A stretch of 37,476 bases of DNA, from contig CALYVE010000001.1 in the NCBI GenBank assembly GCA_945492935.1, positions 1 through 37,476 on the forward strand. The letters run 5' to 3'. The notes beneath the pieces were generated by a model. That model was not told where the DNA came from. It worked only from the letters and a program-made list of their open reading frames with translations, and ran no database searches. Below, piece after piece: positions 30,330 through 36,763 of the stretch (the first letter of the stretch is position 1; each line of letters starts with the position of its first letter). The translations under genes were made by a program, and so were the position numbers. Origin of the DNA: an uncultured Lachnospiraceae bacterium (GTDB taxonomy: Bacteria; Bacillota; Clostridia; Lachnospirales; Lachnospiraceae).

Positions 30330-31405
30330 GAGACAGATTACTGGATGATATTACGATGCTTTTAATGAGCATAGGAATAGACCGGGAACTGATAAAAAAC
30401 AGGCTGATTCTTATATTGGATAAATACGAGATAACCTCCAGATGTACAGAGGTTGCAGTAGTAAACGAGGACGATATCACAAAATACCTGAAGCTGTTCC
30501 TGGTAAACAAAAGAGTATCCGGAAGAACGGAAAGAACAATACAGCATTACAAAAACGAGCTGGAGAGATTTTTCCGAGAGGTACAGAAATCTCCTGTTGA
30601 CATTACATCGGATGATATCAAGTTGTACCTTGCGATGAAAGAGGTTAGAGACAAAAGTAGCAAAGTGTATCAAAAGAATATCATGAGAGTGATATCGTCA
30701 TTCTATCAATGGATGGTAAAAGAGGAATATATCATCAAAAATCCAATGAATAAAGTGGATGAGATTAAGATTCCGAAGGTTAAGAAAGATGCTTTTTCGG
30801 AAGCGGATATTGAGCAGATGAGATTTGCTATCAAGGATGATGTGAGAATAATGTGCATGTTTGAGCTGCTGCTGTCTACATGGTGCAGAGTTTCGGAACT
30901 TGCTCAAATCAAACTGAAAGATATCTCAGAAGAAAAAGATACCGTGTTGGTACACGGAAAAGGAAGCAAAGACCGGATATGCTACATAAACGCAAGAGCA
31001 AAGATATGTCTGCAGAGATATTTGGAATGCAGAAAAGATAACAACCCGTATCTGTTTGCAAAATCAATCATAAAAGCAAATGAAAAGGGAAGATATGTGC
31101 AGGTAGAGTGCAAGAAAAAAGGAATAGCAAAGAGAGAATGGTGGAAGGCTCCGGAGCTTGTCGGGGAAGGATGCATAGACAAAGGCTCGATTGAAAGCTG
31201 GATCAGAAGAGTCGGGAGAAAAGCAAACGTAGAAAAAGCGCATCCTCACAGGTTCAGAAGAACGGGAGCAACGTTAGCTCTTCGGAGGGGAATGCCAATA
31301 GAGCAGGTATCGAAGCTGTTAGGACACGAAAGTATAGAGACTACGCAGATATATCTGGATATATCAGAGCAGGAGCTGGCACAGGCACACAAAAAATTTG
31401 TATAA
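30326..31405 (+). CDS. Tyrosine recombinase (XerC/D-like)
   Basis: A 359-residue recombinase complete with the catalytic set: Arg in STWCRVSELAQI (about residue 187), the HPHRFRRTGATLALRRG box with His/Arg near 305-308, a LLGHESIETTQIYLDIS box with His about 332 and the nucleophilic Tyr about 342. The N-terminal SAM-like DNA-binding domain is at about residues 47-140. Translation is coupled to the methylase-like gene (ATGA). As the phage also has a serine integrase, this enzyme may resolve multimers or act on a second site. Confidence 0.88.
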   Translation: MRDRLLDDITMLLMSIGIDRELIKNRLILILDKYEITSRCTEVAVVNEDDITKYLKLFLVNKRVSGRTERTIQHYKNELERFFREVQKSPVDITSDDIKLYLAMKEVRDKSSKVYQKNIMRVISSFYQWMVKEEYIIKNPMNKVDEIKIPKVKKDAFSEADIEQMRFAIKDDVRIMCMFELLLSTWCRVSELAQIKLKDISEEKDTVLVHGKGSKDRICYINARAKICLQRYLECRKDNNPYLFAKSIIKANEKGRYVQVECKKKGIAKREWWKAPELVGEGCIDKGSIESWIRRVGRKANVEKAHPHRFRRTGATLALRRGMPIEQVSKLLGHESIETTQIYLDISEQELAQAHKKFV

Positions 31406-31426
31406 CAGATATTTAATGGAGGTGGG

Positions 31427-31612
31427 ATGATGGAATATGAACATATCGAGTGCGCATGCGGGCAGCAGGCGAGAATCGTAGTCACAGGCGTAGGAACGTA
31501 TATACATTGTCCGTATTGCGGGGCAGAAACGTGTATGCAGACTACAAAGGAGCAGGCAATAGAGAGATTCAGAGAAAAATGCGGACAGGAGGAGCAGGAA
31601 TCATGGAGATGA
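31427..31612 (+). CDS. Lar-like zinc-ribbon protein
   Basis: A 61-residue zinc-ribbon protein. ATG at 31427 or 31430, with a GGAGGTGGG site. CACGQQARIVV and YIHCPYCGAETCM, then TKEQAIERFREK, match the small Lar/restriction-alleviation-type family ('CPFCGG-xxx-C-xCGA-xxxT-xEAI-xW'). An anti-restriction role is possible but not shown. The stop overlaps the next gene. Confidence 0.6.
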   Translation: MMEYEHIECACGQQARIVVTGVGTYIHCPYCGAETCMQTTKEQAIERFREKCGQEEQESWR

Positions 31613-32952
31613 TGGAATACAGGCATACATACCAGGAATATAAAGCGGAGCTCGACGGAGAGCTGCAGAGGACGGCGGAGGGATTTGTACGGATCGGATA
31701 TCTGCTGAAGGTGGCAAGAGACACGAATGTTCTCGCTGAATCCGGATATAAGTCGGTGGCGGAGTTCGCCGAGGCAGAATATAACCTCGACAAGACGCAG
31801 GTGAGCAGGTTTATCAGCATCAATGACAAATTCTCGGAGGGAGGGTATTCGGACCATTTGATGCCGGAATATAAAGGCTTCGGCTACTCAAAGCTCACAC
31901 TCATGCTGGCGCTTCCGGATGAAATCAACCGGGAGCTGTCACCGGCCTACAGTAAATCAGAGATTCAGGCTATCAAGGAAGAGGTCGAGGCGGAGCAGCA
32001 GGTAACGGATATCGAAAGAATACTGGAGGCGCCGCCGGCGCAGGATAATATCGTATGGATTGTTCGCAACCTCGGCGAGGCAGAGCCGGAGCTGTATGCG
32101 CAGATAGTCGGTACATTCGGACTCAATACTCAATACGACATTGAAAAGATAAAGGAATTGATGGCGCCGGCTGGAGAAAAGACATACTTTGTGCGTATCC
32201 TGGGCATTGGCCGCATGATGCTTATCGTAAAGGATAACGAAGAACAGGTAAAGAGCATCAACACAAGGACGAATGAGGTCAAGGCTTATTCGTGGGATGA
32301 AGTGGCAGCAGCATGGGCCAGAAGATGGAATCCGGACGAAACACCGGAGCAGAACTGGGAGAGGATATACGGGCAGGAGTTTCCGGGAAAGGAAGTTGCA
32401 CCGGTGCAACAGCAGGAACAAAAACAGGAGAAGAAGGAGACAAAAAAAGAAACAAAGGTATCAAAAGCAAAGCCGGAAAAGAAGAGCATAAAGGACAAGC
32501 TCAAGGATGTTTTTGTGAAAAAGCAGGAAGAGACCGAGGAACCGGGTGAGACCGAAGCACCGGAGAATCTGCACGATATCGACGAGAGCATTCCGGAACC
32601 GGTAGAGGTAATCGAAGAACCGGAAGAGATGCAACCGGACGAACAGCCGGACAACGAACAGCAGATTGAAGAATCGAAAGAAGAGGTAGCAGGGCAGATG
32701 CAGGTAGAGGATTATCCGGAGATTATGCCGGAGGATAACCGGGAAGTTGAACCGGTGCAACAGGATTCAGGAGATGACAATGGCAGCAGGCTTACATATC
32801 ATTATCCGGATGGTACCTGGGGCGTGAAAGGAATCGCATGGATCGATATTCCGCGGGAGCTCTACGGAGCACTCTGCAAGCTGAAGGACTATGAGGATTG
32901 CGGCATCAGTCCGGATAAATTGAGAGAGATAATAGAGAGGGAGAACAGTTAA
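31603..32952 (+). CDS. ParB/HTH-like DNA-binding protein with a disordered linker
   Basis: A 449-residue protein from ATG 31603. The N-terminal about 140 residues are helical and include an HTH-like YNLDKTQVSRFISINDKF (about residues 61-78), preceded by GYKSVAEFAEAE. Between about residues 265 and 400 is a lysine/glutamate-rich, proline-containing disordered stretch. The C-terminal about 55 residues (HYPDGTWGVKGIAWIDIPRE onwards) form a separate small domain. Two copies of the 16-bp palindrome lie inside its coding sequence (32395 and 32746). The fold and self-embedded sites resemble a partition/ParB-type or nucleoid-type regulator, but the family is not certain. Confidence 0.55.
   Translation: MEMMEYRHTYQEYKAELDGELQRTAEGFVRIGYLLKVARDTNVLAESGYKSVAEFAEAEYNLDKTQVSRFISINDKFSEGGYSDHLMPEYKGFGYSKLTLMLALPDEINRELSPAYSKSEIQAIKEEVEAEQQVTDIERILEAPPAQDNIVWIVRNLGEAEPELYAQIVGTFGLNTQYDIEKIKELMAPAGEKTYFVRILGIGRMMLIVKDNEEQVKSINTRTNEVKAYSWDEVAAAWARRWNPDETPEQNWERIYGQEFPGKEVAPVQQQEQKQEKKETKKETKVSKAKPEKKSIKDKLKDVFVKKQEETEEPGETEAPENLHDIDESIPEPVEVIEEPEEMQPDEQPDNEQQIEESKEEVAGQMQVEDYPEIMPEDNREVEPVQQDSGDDNGSRLTYHYPDGTWGVKGIAWIDIPRELYGALCKLKDYEDCGISPDKLREIIERENS
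32395..32410. repeat. 16-bp palindrome copy 4 (perfect)
   Basis: GTTGCACCGGTGCAAC inside the putative ParB-like gene, read there as V-A-P-V-Q, a different frame from copy 1. Confidence 0.9.
32746..32761. repeat. 16-bp palindrome copy 5 (one change)
   Basis: GTTGAACCGGTGCAAC in the same gene 351 bases from copy 4, read as V-E-P-V-Q. The single A for C keeps both half-sites close to symmetric. Confidence 0.85.
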
Positions 32953-32971
32953 AGTAAGGAGAATTGGAAGA

Positions 32972-33265
32972 ATGAGATTGATTGATGCGGATAGTTTGAT
33001 TGAAAAGTTAAAATCATATGCGGAGTGTGATTGGAACAAATCGCTATGTACTATGCTTACAAATGTGGTAGATGATTGCATCGAGGTTGTAGATATGCAA
33101 CAGACCGCATATTCAGTTGACAAAGTTGTTGAGGAAATGGAGAAAAAATCATATACAACAACAGATACAGTATGTGGCGGAATATTCAAGGCAATAAGAT
33201 TATCAAGTGCAATCGAAATCGTCAAGCAGGGCGGTGTATCTGATGACGTGTGCGAATGGACATAA
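32972..33265 (+). CDS. Zinc-ribbon-type phage protein, ending at an in-frame ochre codon
   Basis: A 97-residue product that opens MRLIDADSLIEKLKSYAECD, the standard start of a phage protein family ending in a CPYCGKKI zinc ribbon. The frame stops at TAA (33263-33265) right after DVCEWT but continues open for 40 codons with NNGWKPSCEPNSTYN and RKCPYCGKKIKVVGD, exactly the zinc-binding end that such proteins normally have. Either a nonsense change truncated the gene, or it is read through. A GGAG site precedes ATG 32972. Confidence 0.7.
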   Translation: MRLIDADSLIEKLKSYAECDWNKSLCTMLTNVVDDCIEVVDMQQTAYSVDKVVEEMEKKSYTTTDTVCGGIFKAIRLSSAIEIVKQGGVSDDVCEWT

Positions 33266-33388
33266 ACACAAATAAATAACGGATGGAAACCAAGTTGCGA
33301 ACCGAACTCAACATACAATGTATTCGGTGTTGCTTGGTTTAGGAAATGTCCGTACTGCGGAAAGAAGATAAAGGTGGTAGGTGATTGA
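33266..33388 (+). pseudogene. Downstream zinc-ribbon half of the interrupted gene
   Basis: Same-frame continuation from 33266 to the TGA at 33386-33388. It carries the CxxC pair RKCPYCGKK and an upstream CEW / SCEP cysteine pattern. It has no start codon or ribosome site of its own. One base change at 33263-33265 (for example to AAA or TAT) would fuse the two parts into one protein of 138 residues. Confidence 0.6.
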
Positions 33389-33389
33389 T

Positions 33390-33575
33390 ATGACGATTGA
33401 TGAAGCAATAGCAAAATATAAAGAGATAACAAATACAGACGCAAACTGCCCTATACATTGTATGCGTCATTGTGATAAGTGCGTACAGGAACACGAACAG
33501 CTTGTCGAGTGGCTGAAAGAGTTGAAAAAGCGTAGGAGCGAAAAGCCGGGAGGAGAAAATGAGAGTGATAGATAA
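33390..33575 (+). CDS. Small cysteine-containing early protein
   Basis: A 61-residue product from ATG 33390 (an in-frame GTG at 33381 is upstream). MTIDEAIAKYKEITNTDANC, then MRHCDKCVQEHEQLVEWLKE suggests a small metal-binding helical protein. It overlaps the following gene by 17 bases. No family recognised. Confidence 0.55.
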   Translation: MTIDEAIAKYKEITNTDANCPIHCMRHCDKCVQEHEQLVEWLKELKKRRSEKPGGENESDR

Positions 33576-33897
33576 AGGTCAGCTGCAAAGTCTGGTTAAA
33601 TCCGGGATAACCGTAGCCAGAATAAGTGAACAGACAGGCTGGTCCAAGAACACGATATATGAAGCTATGCGAAAGATGGGATTACATACCGTGAGGGCGC
33701 AGCGGAAAAAGGAAGTAAAAGAGCCGGAATATAAAAAATTCAATGGAGAAAAGATATGCCCGGAATGTGGTAAAAGATTCTATGTTGTAGAGCAGGATAC
33801 CTGGGCATACAGGCCGAGAAAAGGAAAGGACAAGCGCTTACGATGCAGCTGGGGATGCTTGAGAAAAACAAAGACAGCAGGAGGGGAGAAGAGATGA
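33559..33897 (+). CDS. HTH plus zinc-finger regulator
   Basis: A 112-residue product. An N-terminal HTH (VKSGITVARISEQTGWSKNT, then IYEAMRKMGL) is followed by a basic linker and a zinc finger (KICPECGKRFYVVEQD and RCSWGCLRKT). It starts inside the previous gene and overlaps the SSB start, so translation is coupled. Probably a small DNA-binding regulator of the early operon. Confidence 0.65.
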   Translation: MRVIDKGQLQSLVKSGITVARISEQTGWSKNTIYEAMRKMGLHTVRAQRKKEVKEPEYKKFNGEKICPECGKRFYVVEQDTWAYRPRKGKDKRLRCSWGCLRKTKTAGGEKR

Positions 33898-34313
33898 ACA
33901 AAGTGATATTGGTTGGGCGCCTGACGCGCGATCCGGAAGTAAGATATTCACAAGGGGAGAGTTCTACAGCAATCGCGAAGTTTTCGCTTGCGGTAGACCG
34001 CAGATATAAGCGCGACGGTGAGCCGGATGCAGATTTCTTTAACTGTACTGCATTTGGAAAGCAGGCAGAATTTGCAGAGCGCTATTTGAAGCAGGGCACC
34101 AAGATGGTAGTCGTTGGACGCATTCAGAACGATAACTACACGAACCGGGATGGCCAGAAGGTATACAGTGTGCAGATCATGGTAGAAGAGCTGGAGTTTG
34201 CAGAGAGTAAGAATGCATCACCGGCGAATGGCAGCAGGGCACAGGAGGCTCGTGATGCGGATGGATTCATGAATGTGCCGGATGGATTACAGGAAGAGCT
34301 GCCGTTTGTATAA
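33894..34313 (+). CDS. ssb: Single-stranded DNA-binding protein
   Basis: SSB of 139 residues from ATG 33894 (an upstream frame from 33843 lies in the previous gene). The OB fold starts MNKVILVGRLTRDPEVRYSQ, then FFNCTAFGKQAEFAERYLKQ, GRIQNDNYTNRDGQKVYS. The C-terminal tip EELPFV replaces the usual DDDIPF but keeps acidic and aromatic character for partner binding. It is the last gene of the early operon before the hicAB insert and supports replication with the HUH initiator. Confidence 0.92.
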   Translation: MNKVILVGRLTRDPEVRYSQGESSTAIAKFSLAVDRRYKRDGEPDADFFNCTAFGKQAEFAERYLKQGTKMVVVGRIQNDNYTNRDGQKVYSVQIMVEELEFAESKNASPANGSRAQEARDADGFMNVPDGLQEELPFV

Positions 34314-34315
34314 AA

Positions 34316-34338
34316 AAGACCCCGTTTAACGGGGTCTT
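34316..34338 (-). terminator. Intrinsic terminator of hicAB (and barrier after ssb)
   Basis: An 11-bp stem AAGACCCCGTT/AACGGGGTCTT. Read on the minus strand it is followed by a run of six T, and the hicB stop codon lies in the loop. On the plus strand it starts two bases after the ssb stop, so it may also end the early transcript. Confidence 0.8.
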
Positions 34339-34742
34339 GAAAGGGAAACATTATCAAGGATAGACCGTAGTGCATCCTGAAGAACCTGGGAACAGTTAAT
34401 GCCACGCTTTTCTGCGAGACAAACCATCCAGTAAGGGAGAGACACATTCTTCCGTACAGCACGGGTGTCTGTGCGGGCACGATACTCAATTGTATCTGCA
34501 GATATGAGGGAAACGATAGTATTAGAATCAGTGCAGAGCTGATCTTGAGGAGTAGGAGGAGCGATTTCTTCTCCTTCATCCTCTGCAACCACGAGCCAGC
34601 CGGCCATGGCGTCGGTAATCTGGTCGATGGCATCAGACAGACAGCTTCCGGTAGTGATGCAGCCAGGAAGGTCAGGGACCTTAGCATAGTATCCGGAGCC
34701 ATCTTCGATAGGTGTAAATAGAGCAGTATAAATATATTGCAT
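34326..34742 (-). CDS. hicB: HicB-like antitoxin
   Basis: A 138-residue HicB-type antitoxin from ATG 34742 (a longer frame to 34772 overlaps hicA). The degraded RNase-H-like fold begins MQYIYTALFTPIEDGSGYYA, then PDLPGCITTGSCLSDAIDQI and TDAMAGWLVVAEDEGE, all typical of HicB. The C-terminal half has a DNA-binding part (NVSLPYWMVCLAEKRGINCS, then QVLQDALRSIL), an RHH-like motif for autoregulation. AGGAGG precedes the ATG. It pairs with the adjacent HicA. Confidence 0.88.
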   Translation of the reverse strand: MQYIYTALFTPIEDGSGYYAKVPDLPGCITTGSCLSDAIDQITDAMAGWLVVAEDEGEEIAPPTPQDQLCTDSNTIVSLISADTIEYRARTDTRAVRKNVSLPYWMVCLAEKRGINCSQVLQDALRSILDNVSLSRPR

Positions 34743-34760
34743 AGAGACCTCCTTATAGGG

Positions 34761-34787
34761 GACAGGAAACACTTAATGTTTCCTGTC
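34761..34787. other. 11-bp hairpin between hicA and hicB
   Basis: GACAGGAAACA/TGTTTCCTGTC closes a 5-base loop that contains the hicA stop codon. It lies between the two genes in their transcript and could set the toxin:antitoxin ratio by slowing ribosomes or protecting one part of the mRNA. Confidence 0.55.
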
Positions 34788-34961
34788 GATGTTTGCTTCT
34801 TTGAGGATGTACCTCATGTCGTTTTCGTTGAAATCGTGTCGTTTGACCGGTATCGTGCTGTGCGTATGCGGATTGTAATATATATCGTGATTTGCACCGT
34901 GCCTTTTCAGAACGTAACCGTTAGATGTTATAAGCTTAACTGTTAGTGCTCTTGGATTCAT
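34773..34961 (-). CDS. hicA: HicA-like toxin (mRNA interferase)
   Basis: A 62-residue dsRBD-fold toxin. MNPRALTVKLITSNGYVLKR is followed by HGANHDIYYNPHTH, with the catalytic histidine His25 of the 'GSHxxY' type, then STIPVKRHDFNEND and GxxYILKEA. It is upstream of hicB in the operon, as usual for HicAB. It cleaves mRNA in the absence of HicB. A GGAGGGACAT ribosome site lies in front of the ATG on the minus strand. Confidence 0.9.
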   Translation of the reverse strand: MNPRALTVKLITSNGYVLKRHGANHDIYYNPHTHSTIPVKRHDFNENDMRYILKEANIDRKH

Positions 34962-34981
34962 TATGTCCCTCCTTTGATTAT

Positions 34982-35010
34982 ATTATACACAAGATTGTGT
35001 AAAATGTCAA
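34982..35010 (-). promoter_or_regulatory. hicAB promoter with operator
   Basis: On the minus strand TTGACA (35005-35010), 17 bp, TATAAT (34982-34987). The spacer is filled by the dyad TACACAA-GA-TTGTGTA (34986-35001), a likely HicB operator. Two more ATACACAAAA half-sites follow at about 35018-35037. Confidence 0.8.
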
Positions 35011-35105
35011 TAATGAAATACACAAAAATACACAAAATAATCAAAGACTGGAATTATAAGTAATAATAAAATGCAAATGGCAGCAGGATACGAGGGGGTG
35101 AGGTA

Positions 35106-35528
35106 TTGGATAAAGAGGAGCTCGGTAAATACAGGGCATTAAAGAGAGAGGTAGAGCAACTGGAGGAAAGAATCAATAAGCTGTGTGCAAAGTCGGACGA
35201 TATTCCTGTGGTAAAAGGAAAGGTAAAAGCATCATCACCGGTATTCCCGTATACGGAGCATAGAGTGAGTGTGCAGATGAGTCTCCCGGAGGCCGCGGAT
35301 CGGATAAGTCGGTTGATGCGAATATACGAGCAAAGGAAAGCGGAAGCAGAGGAGGCTATGCTGAGGATAGAACAGTACATCAACAGCATACCGGACTCGG
35401 AGATACGGCAGATATTCCAGATGCGGTTTATTGATGGGATGAAGCTGAGGGAAATCGCGGAACGATTGGACATGGATCGTAGCAGTATTGGAAAGAAAAT
35501 TCGCTGTCATAAAGAATTGATGACTTGA
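35106..35528 (+). CDS. DUF1492/ArpU-like late regulator
   Basis: A 140-residue protein starting with TTG 35106 after GAGGGGGTGAGG. The N-terminal half is a coiled coil (KYRALKREVEQLEERINKLC); the C-terminal about 45 residues form a sigma-70 region-4-like HTH: FQMRFIDGMKLREIAERLDM, then DRSSIGKKIRCHKEL. This is the layout of DUF1492/ArpU-type proteins thought to activate phage late genes. It lies just upstream of the two promoter/hairpin cassettes at 35587 and 37025 that probably start late transcription. Confidence 0.75.
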   Translation: MDKEELGKYRALKREVEQLEERINKLCAKSDDIPVVKGKVKASSPVFPYTEHRVSVQMSLPEAADRISRLMRIYEQRKAEAEEAMLRIEQYINSIPDSEIRQIFQMRFIDGMKLREIAERLDMDRSSIGKKIRCHKELMT

Positions 35529-35574
35529 CTGGTTATTTACAGCATGTTATAGTAGAAAAAAGGGACTGAAACGA

Positions 35575-35633
35575 TTCAAAATATGATATAATGATTTATG
35601 GGAATAGCCGCTATTTGATTAATGGCGGCTATT
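35575..35633 (+). promoter_or_regulatory. Late-type promoter with hairpin leader, copy 1
   Basis: ATGATATAAT (TATAAT 35587-35592) has no matching -35, as expected for an activator-dependent promoter. A 9-bp stem AATAGCCGC/GCGGCTATT (35603-35633) follows right at the transcript start and is followed by TTATGG. A closely similar element occurs at 37025 before the HNH/TerS genes. Confidence 0.5.
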
Positions 35634-35635
35634 TT

Positions 35636-36058
35636 ATGGTGAACGAAATGATAGATAAATATATCGAAAAAGTATCAAAAATATTAAATATCGAAATGCC
35701 GAAGATAATATATGACACATCAAAATTTAAAACACCTACAATGAAAGCTTTATGTGATGGTGAAAAGATATATTTAAAAGAAAAGGCGATAACTCCGGAT
35801 TTGATGTTTGAGATAGCTCACGAATTAAGACATCTGTGGCAGATTAAAACAAACAAAGAATTCTATTTTTCGGAATATAAAAATGCTGGAACAATAGACA
35901 CGGAAACATACAACCTTCAGCCTGCAGAGATTGACGCACATGCGTTTGCATTCACGATAATGCAGGAAGCTTTTGGAATTGAGCCGTTATTTGAAAATAT
36001 GTCAGAGCGAGTGCGGGCAGAAATAAAAAAACGTGTGGAAGAGATAAGAGCGGAATAA
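35636..36058 (+). CDS. HExxH metallopeptidase (ImmA/SprT-like)
   Basis: A 140-residue protein from ATG 35636 (ATG 35648 is a second choice). The zinc protease motif FEIAHELRHLWQ (HExxH, about residues 62-66) and a downstream EIDAHAFAFTIM (possible third ligand, about 100-110) give the ImmA/IrrE-type metallopeptidase plan. The C-terminus is helical and basic. It lies behind a late-type promoter, so it is probably made after induction. It could cleave the phage repressor or a host regulator; note that the ImmA beside the repressor has lost its catalytic domain. Confidence 0.75.
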   Translation: MVNEMIDKYIEKVSKILNIEMPKIIYDTSKFKTPTMKALCDGEKIYLKEKAITPDLMFEIAHELRHLWQIKTNKEFYFSEYKNAGTIDTETYNLQPAEIDAHAFAFTIMQEAFGIEPLFENMSERVRAEIKKRVEEIRAE

Positions 36059-36091
36059 GGGGGAAAATTTACCGAACGCTCCTTTCAGATG

Positions 36092-36117
36092 AAGGGATGG
36101 CTATTCCATCCCTTTTT
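36092..36117 (+). terminator. Intrinsic terminator after the metallopeptidase gene
   Basis: A 9-bp stem AAGGGATGG/CCATCCCTT with loop CTATT followed by TTT; the minus-strand RHH gene stop codon lies in the loop. It would end plus-strand transcription from 35587. Confidence 0.75.
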
Positions 36118-36271
36118 CAATGCAGTCAATTATGAATCTAGTCAGGCTTTTTCCTTTCGATTCAGCAGCCGCATTGTATTCAGCCTTTTTCCCTTTTGGA
36201 ACCGACAAAGAAATCCTATCATAATTTTCATCATTGTATTTGTTCTTAGCTTTTGTTGATGCTTTTCCCAT
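36101..36271 (-). CDS. Ribbon-helix-helix (Arc/CopG-like) regulator
   Basis: A 56-residue minus-strand protein: MGKASTKAKNKYNDENYDRI, then SLSVPKGKKAEYNAAAESKG and KSLTRFIIDCIEKGME. The short strand DRISLSVP followed by two helices is the Arc/CopG ribbon-helix-helix layout, common in phage repressors and antitoxins. It is too short for most gene callers. An array of dyads upstream (36311-36400), overlapping both its own promoter and a divergent plus-strand promoter, marks it as an autoregulated switch. AGGAGTTGTT lies before the ATG. Confidence 0.75.
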   Translation of the reverse strand: MGKASTKAKNKYNDENYDRISLSVPKGKKAEYNAAAESKGKSLTRFIIDCIEKGME

Positions 36272-36299
36272 GACAACAACTCCTTTTCATTTTTAAAAT

Positions 36300-36328
36300 A
36301 TTATACTAAAATATGTATACTTACACAA
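36300..36328 (-). promoter_or_regulatory. Promoter of the RHH gene
   Basis: On the minus strand TTGTGT (36323-36328), 17 bp, TATAAT (36300-36305); the -35 lies inside the first operator dyad. Confidence 0.6.
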
Positions 36329-36338
36329 GTATACATAT
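36311..36338. promoter_or_regulatory. RHH operator dyad 1
   Basis: A 12-bp perfect stem ATATGTATACTT/AAGTATACATAT with centre ACAC. It shares the core ATACTT-ACAC-AAGTAT with the dyad at 36381. Confidence 0.8.
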
Positions 36339-36359
36339 TGCACAAATATACTTGTGCAA
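36338..36359. promoter_or_regulatory. RHH operator dyad 2
   Basis: TTGCACAA-ATATAC-TTGTGCAA, a perfect dyad abutting dyad 1 and containing the same TACTTGTG-type half-site. Confidence 0.7.
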
Positions 36360-36377
36360 GTTTGGTTATTCTGTAGA

Positions 36378-36406
36378 TTGATATACTTACACAAGTATAT
36401 TATACT
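36378..36406 (+). promoter_or_regulatory. Divergent plus-strand promoter with operator dyad 3
   Basis: TTGATA (36378-36383), 17 bp, TATACT (36401-36406). The spacer carries ATATACTT-ACAC-AAGTATAT (36381-36400), so RHH binding would repress the 36456 and 36764 genes. Confidence 0.75.
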
Positions 36407-36455
36407 AACATCATAAGGAACAGGAATACAGCAAAAAGAAAGAGAGGAAAAGGAT

Positions 36456-36695
36456 ATGAAGGTTAAGGAATGGAAGTACGACCAGATTATGGAACAGGTT
36501 ACAAGATATGGCGATATTTGGATGAATTTGGACGTTAAAAGGACTGATAACATCCTGCGAAATCCATTAGTTGAGAACGGATATGTAGAGTTTACTTGCA
36601 GAGTTGATGTATTAAAAGAGACTGAGAAGGCTGTATATGTAAATCTTGGTAATTCGTTTAAGACATGGATTCCAAAAAGCGCAATAGCAGCTTAA
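36456..36695 (+). CDS. Small protein controlled by the RHH regulator
   Basis: A 79-residue product with a good GAGGAAAAGG site. It opens MKVKEWKYDQIMEQVTRYGD and ends in KETEKAVYVNLGNSFKTWIP then KSAIAA, a C-terminal motif seen in small mobile-element proteins. It is transcribed divergently from the RHH gene through an operator-bound promoter. Function unknown; it could be a partner or effector of that switch. Confidence 0.6.
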   Translation: MKVKEWKYDQIMEQVTRYGDIWMNLDVKRTDNILRNPLVENGYVEFTCRVDVLKETEKAVYVNLGNSFKTWIPKSAIAA

Positions 36696-36763
36696 AACAA
36701 ACAGAGACGGAGCGGTTCCCAGACAGAGAGTTCGGACAAATTAAGCCGAAGAAAGGACAAAAA

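Noticed and set aside
18818..32761. CRISPR array or canonical parS
   Set aside because: The palindromes are dispersed over kilobases without spacers, and the sequence does not match the TGTTTCACGTGAAACA-type parS.
15272..33265. Stop-codon reassignment (TAG or TAA read as an amino acid)
   Set aside because: TAG ends several intact genes (for example at 483, 5686 and 7686) and TAA and TGA are used normally, so the two internal stops are local events.
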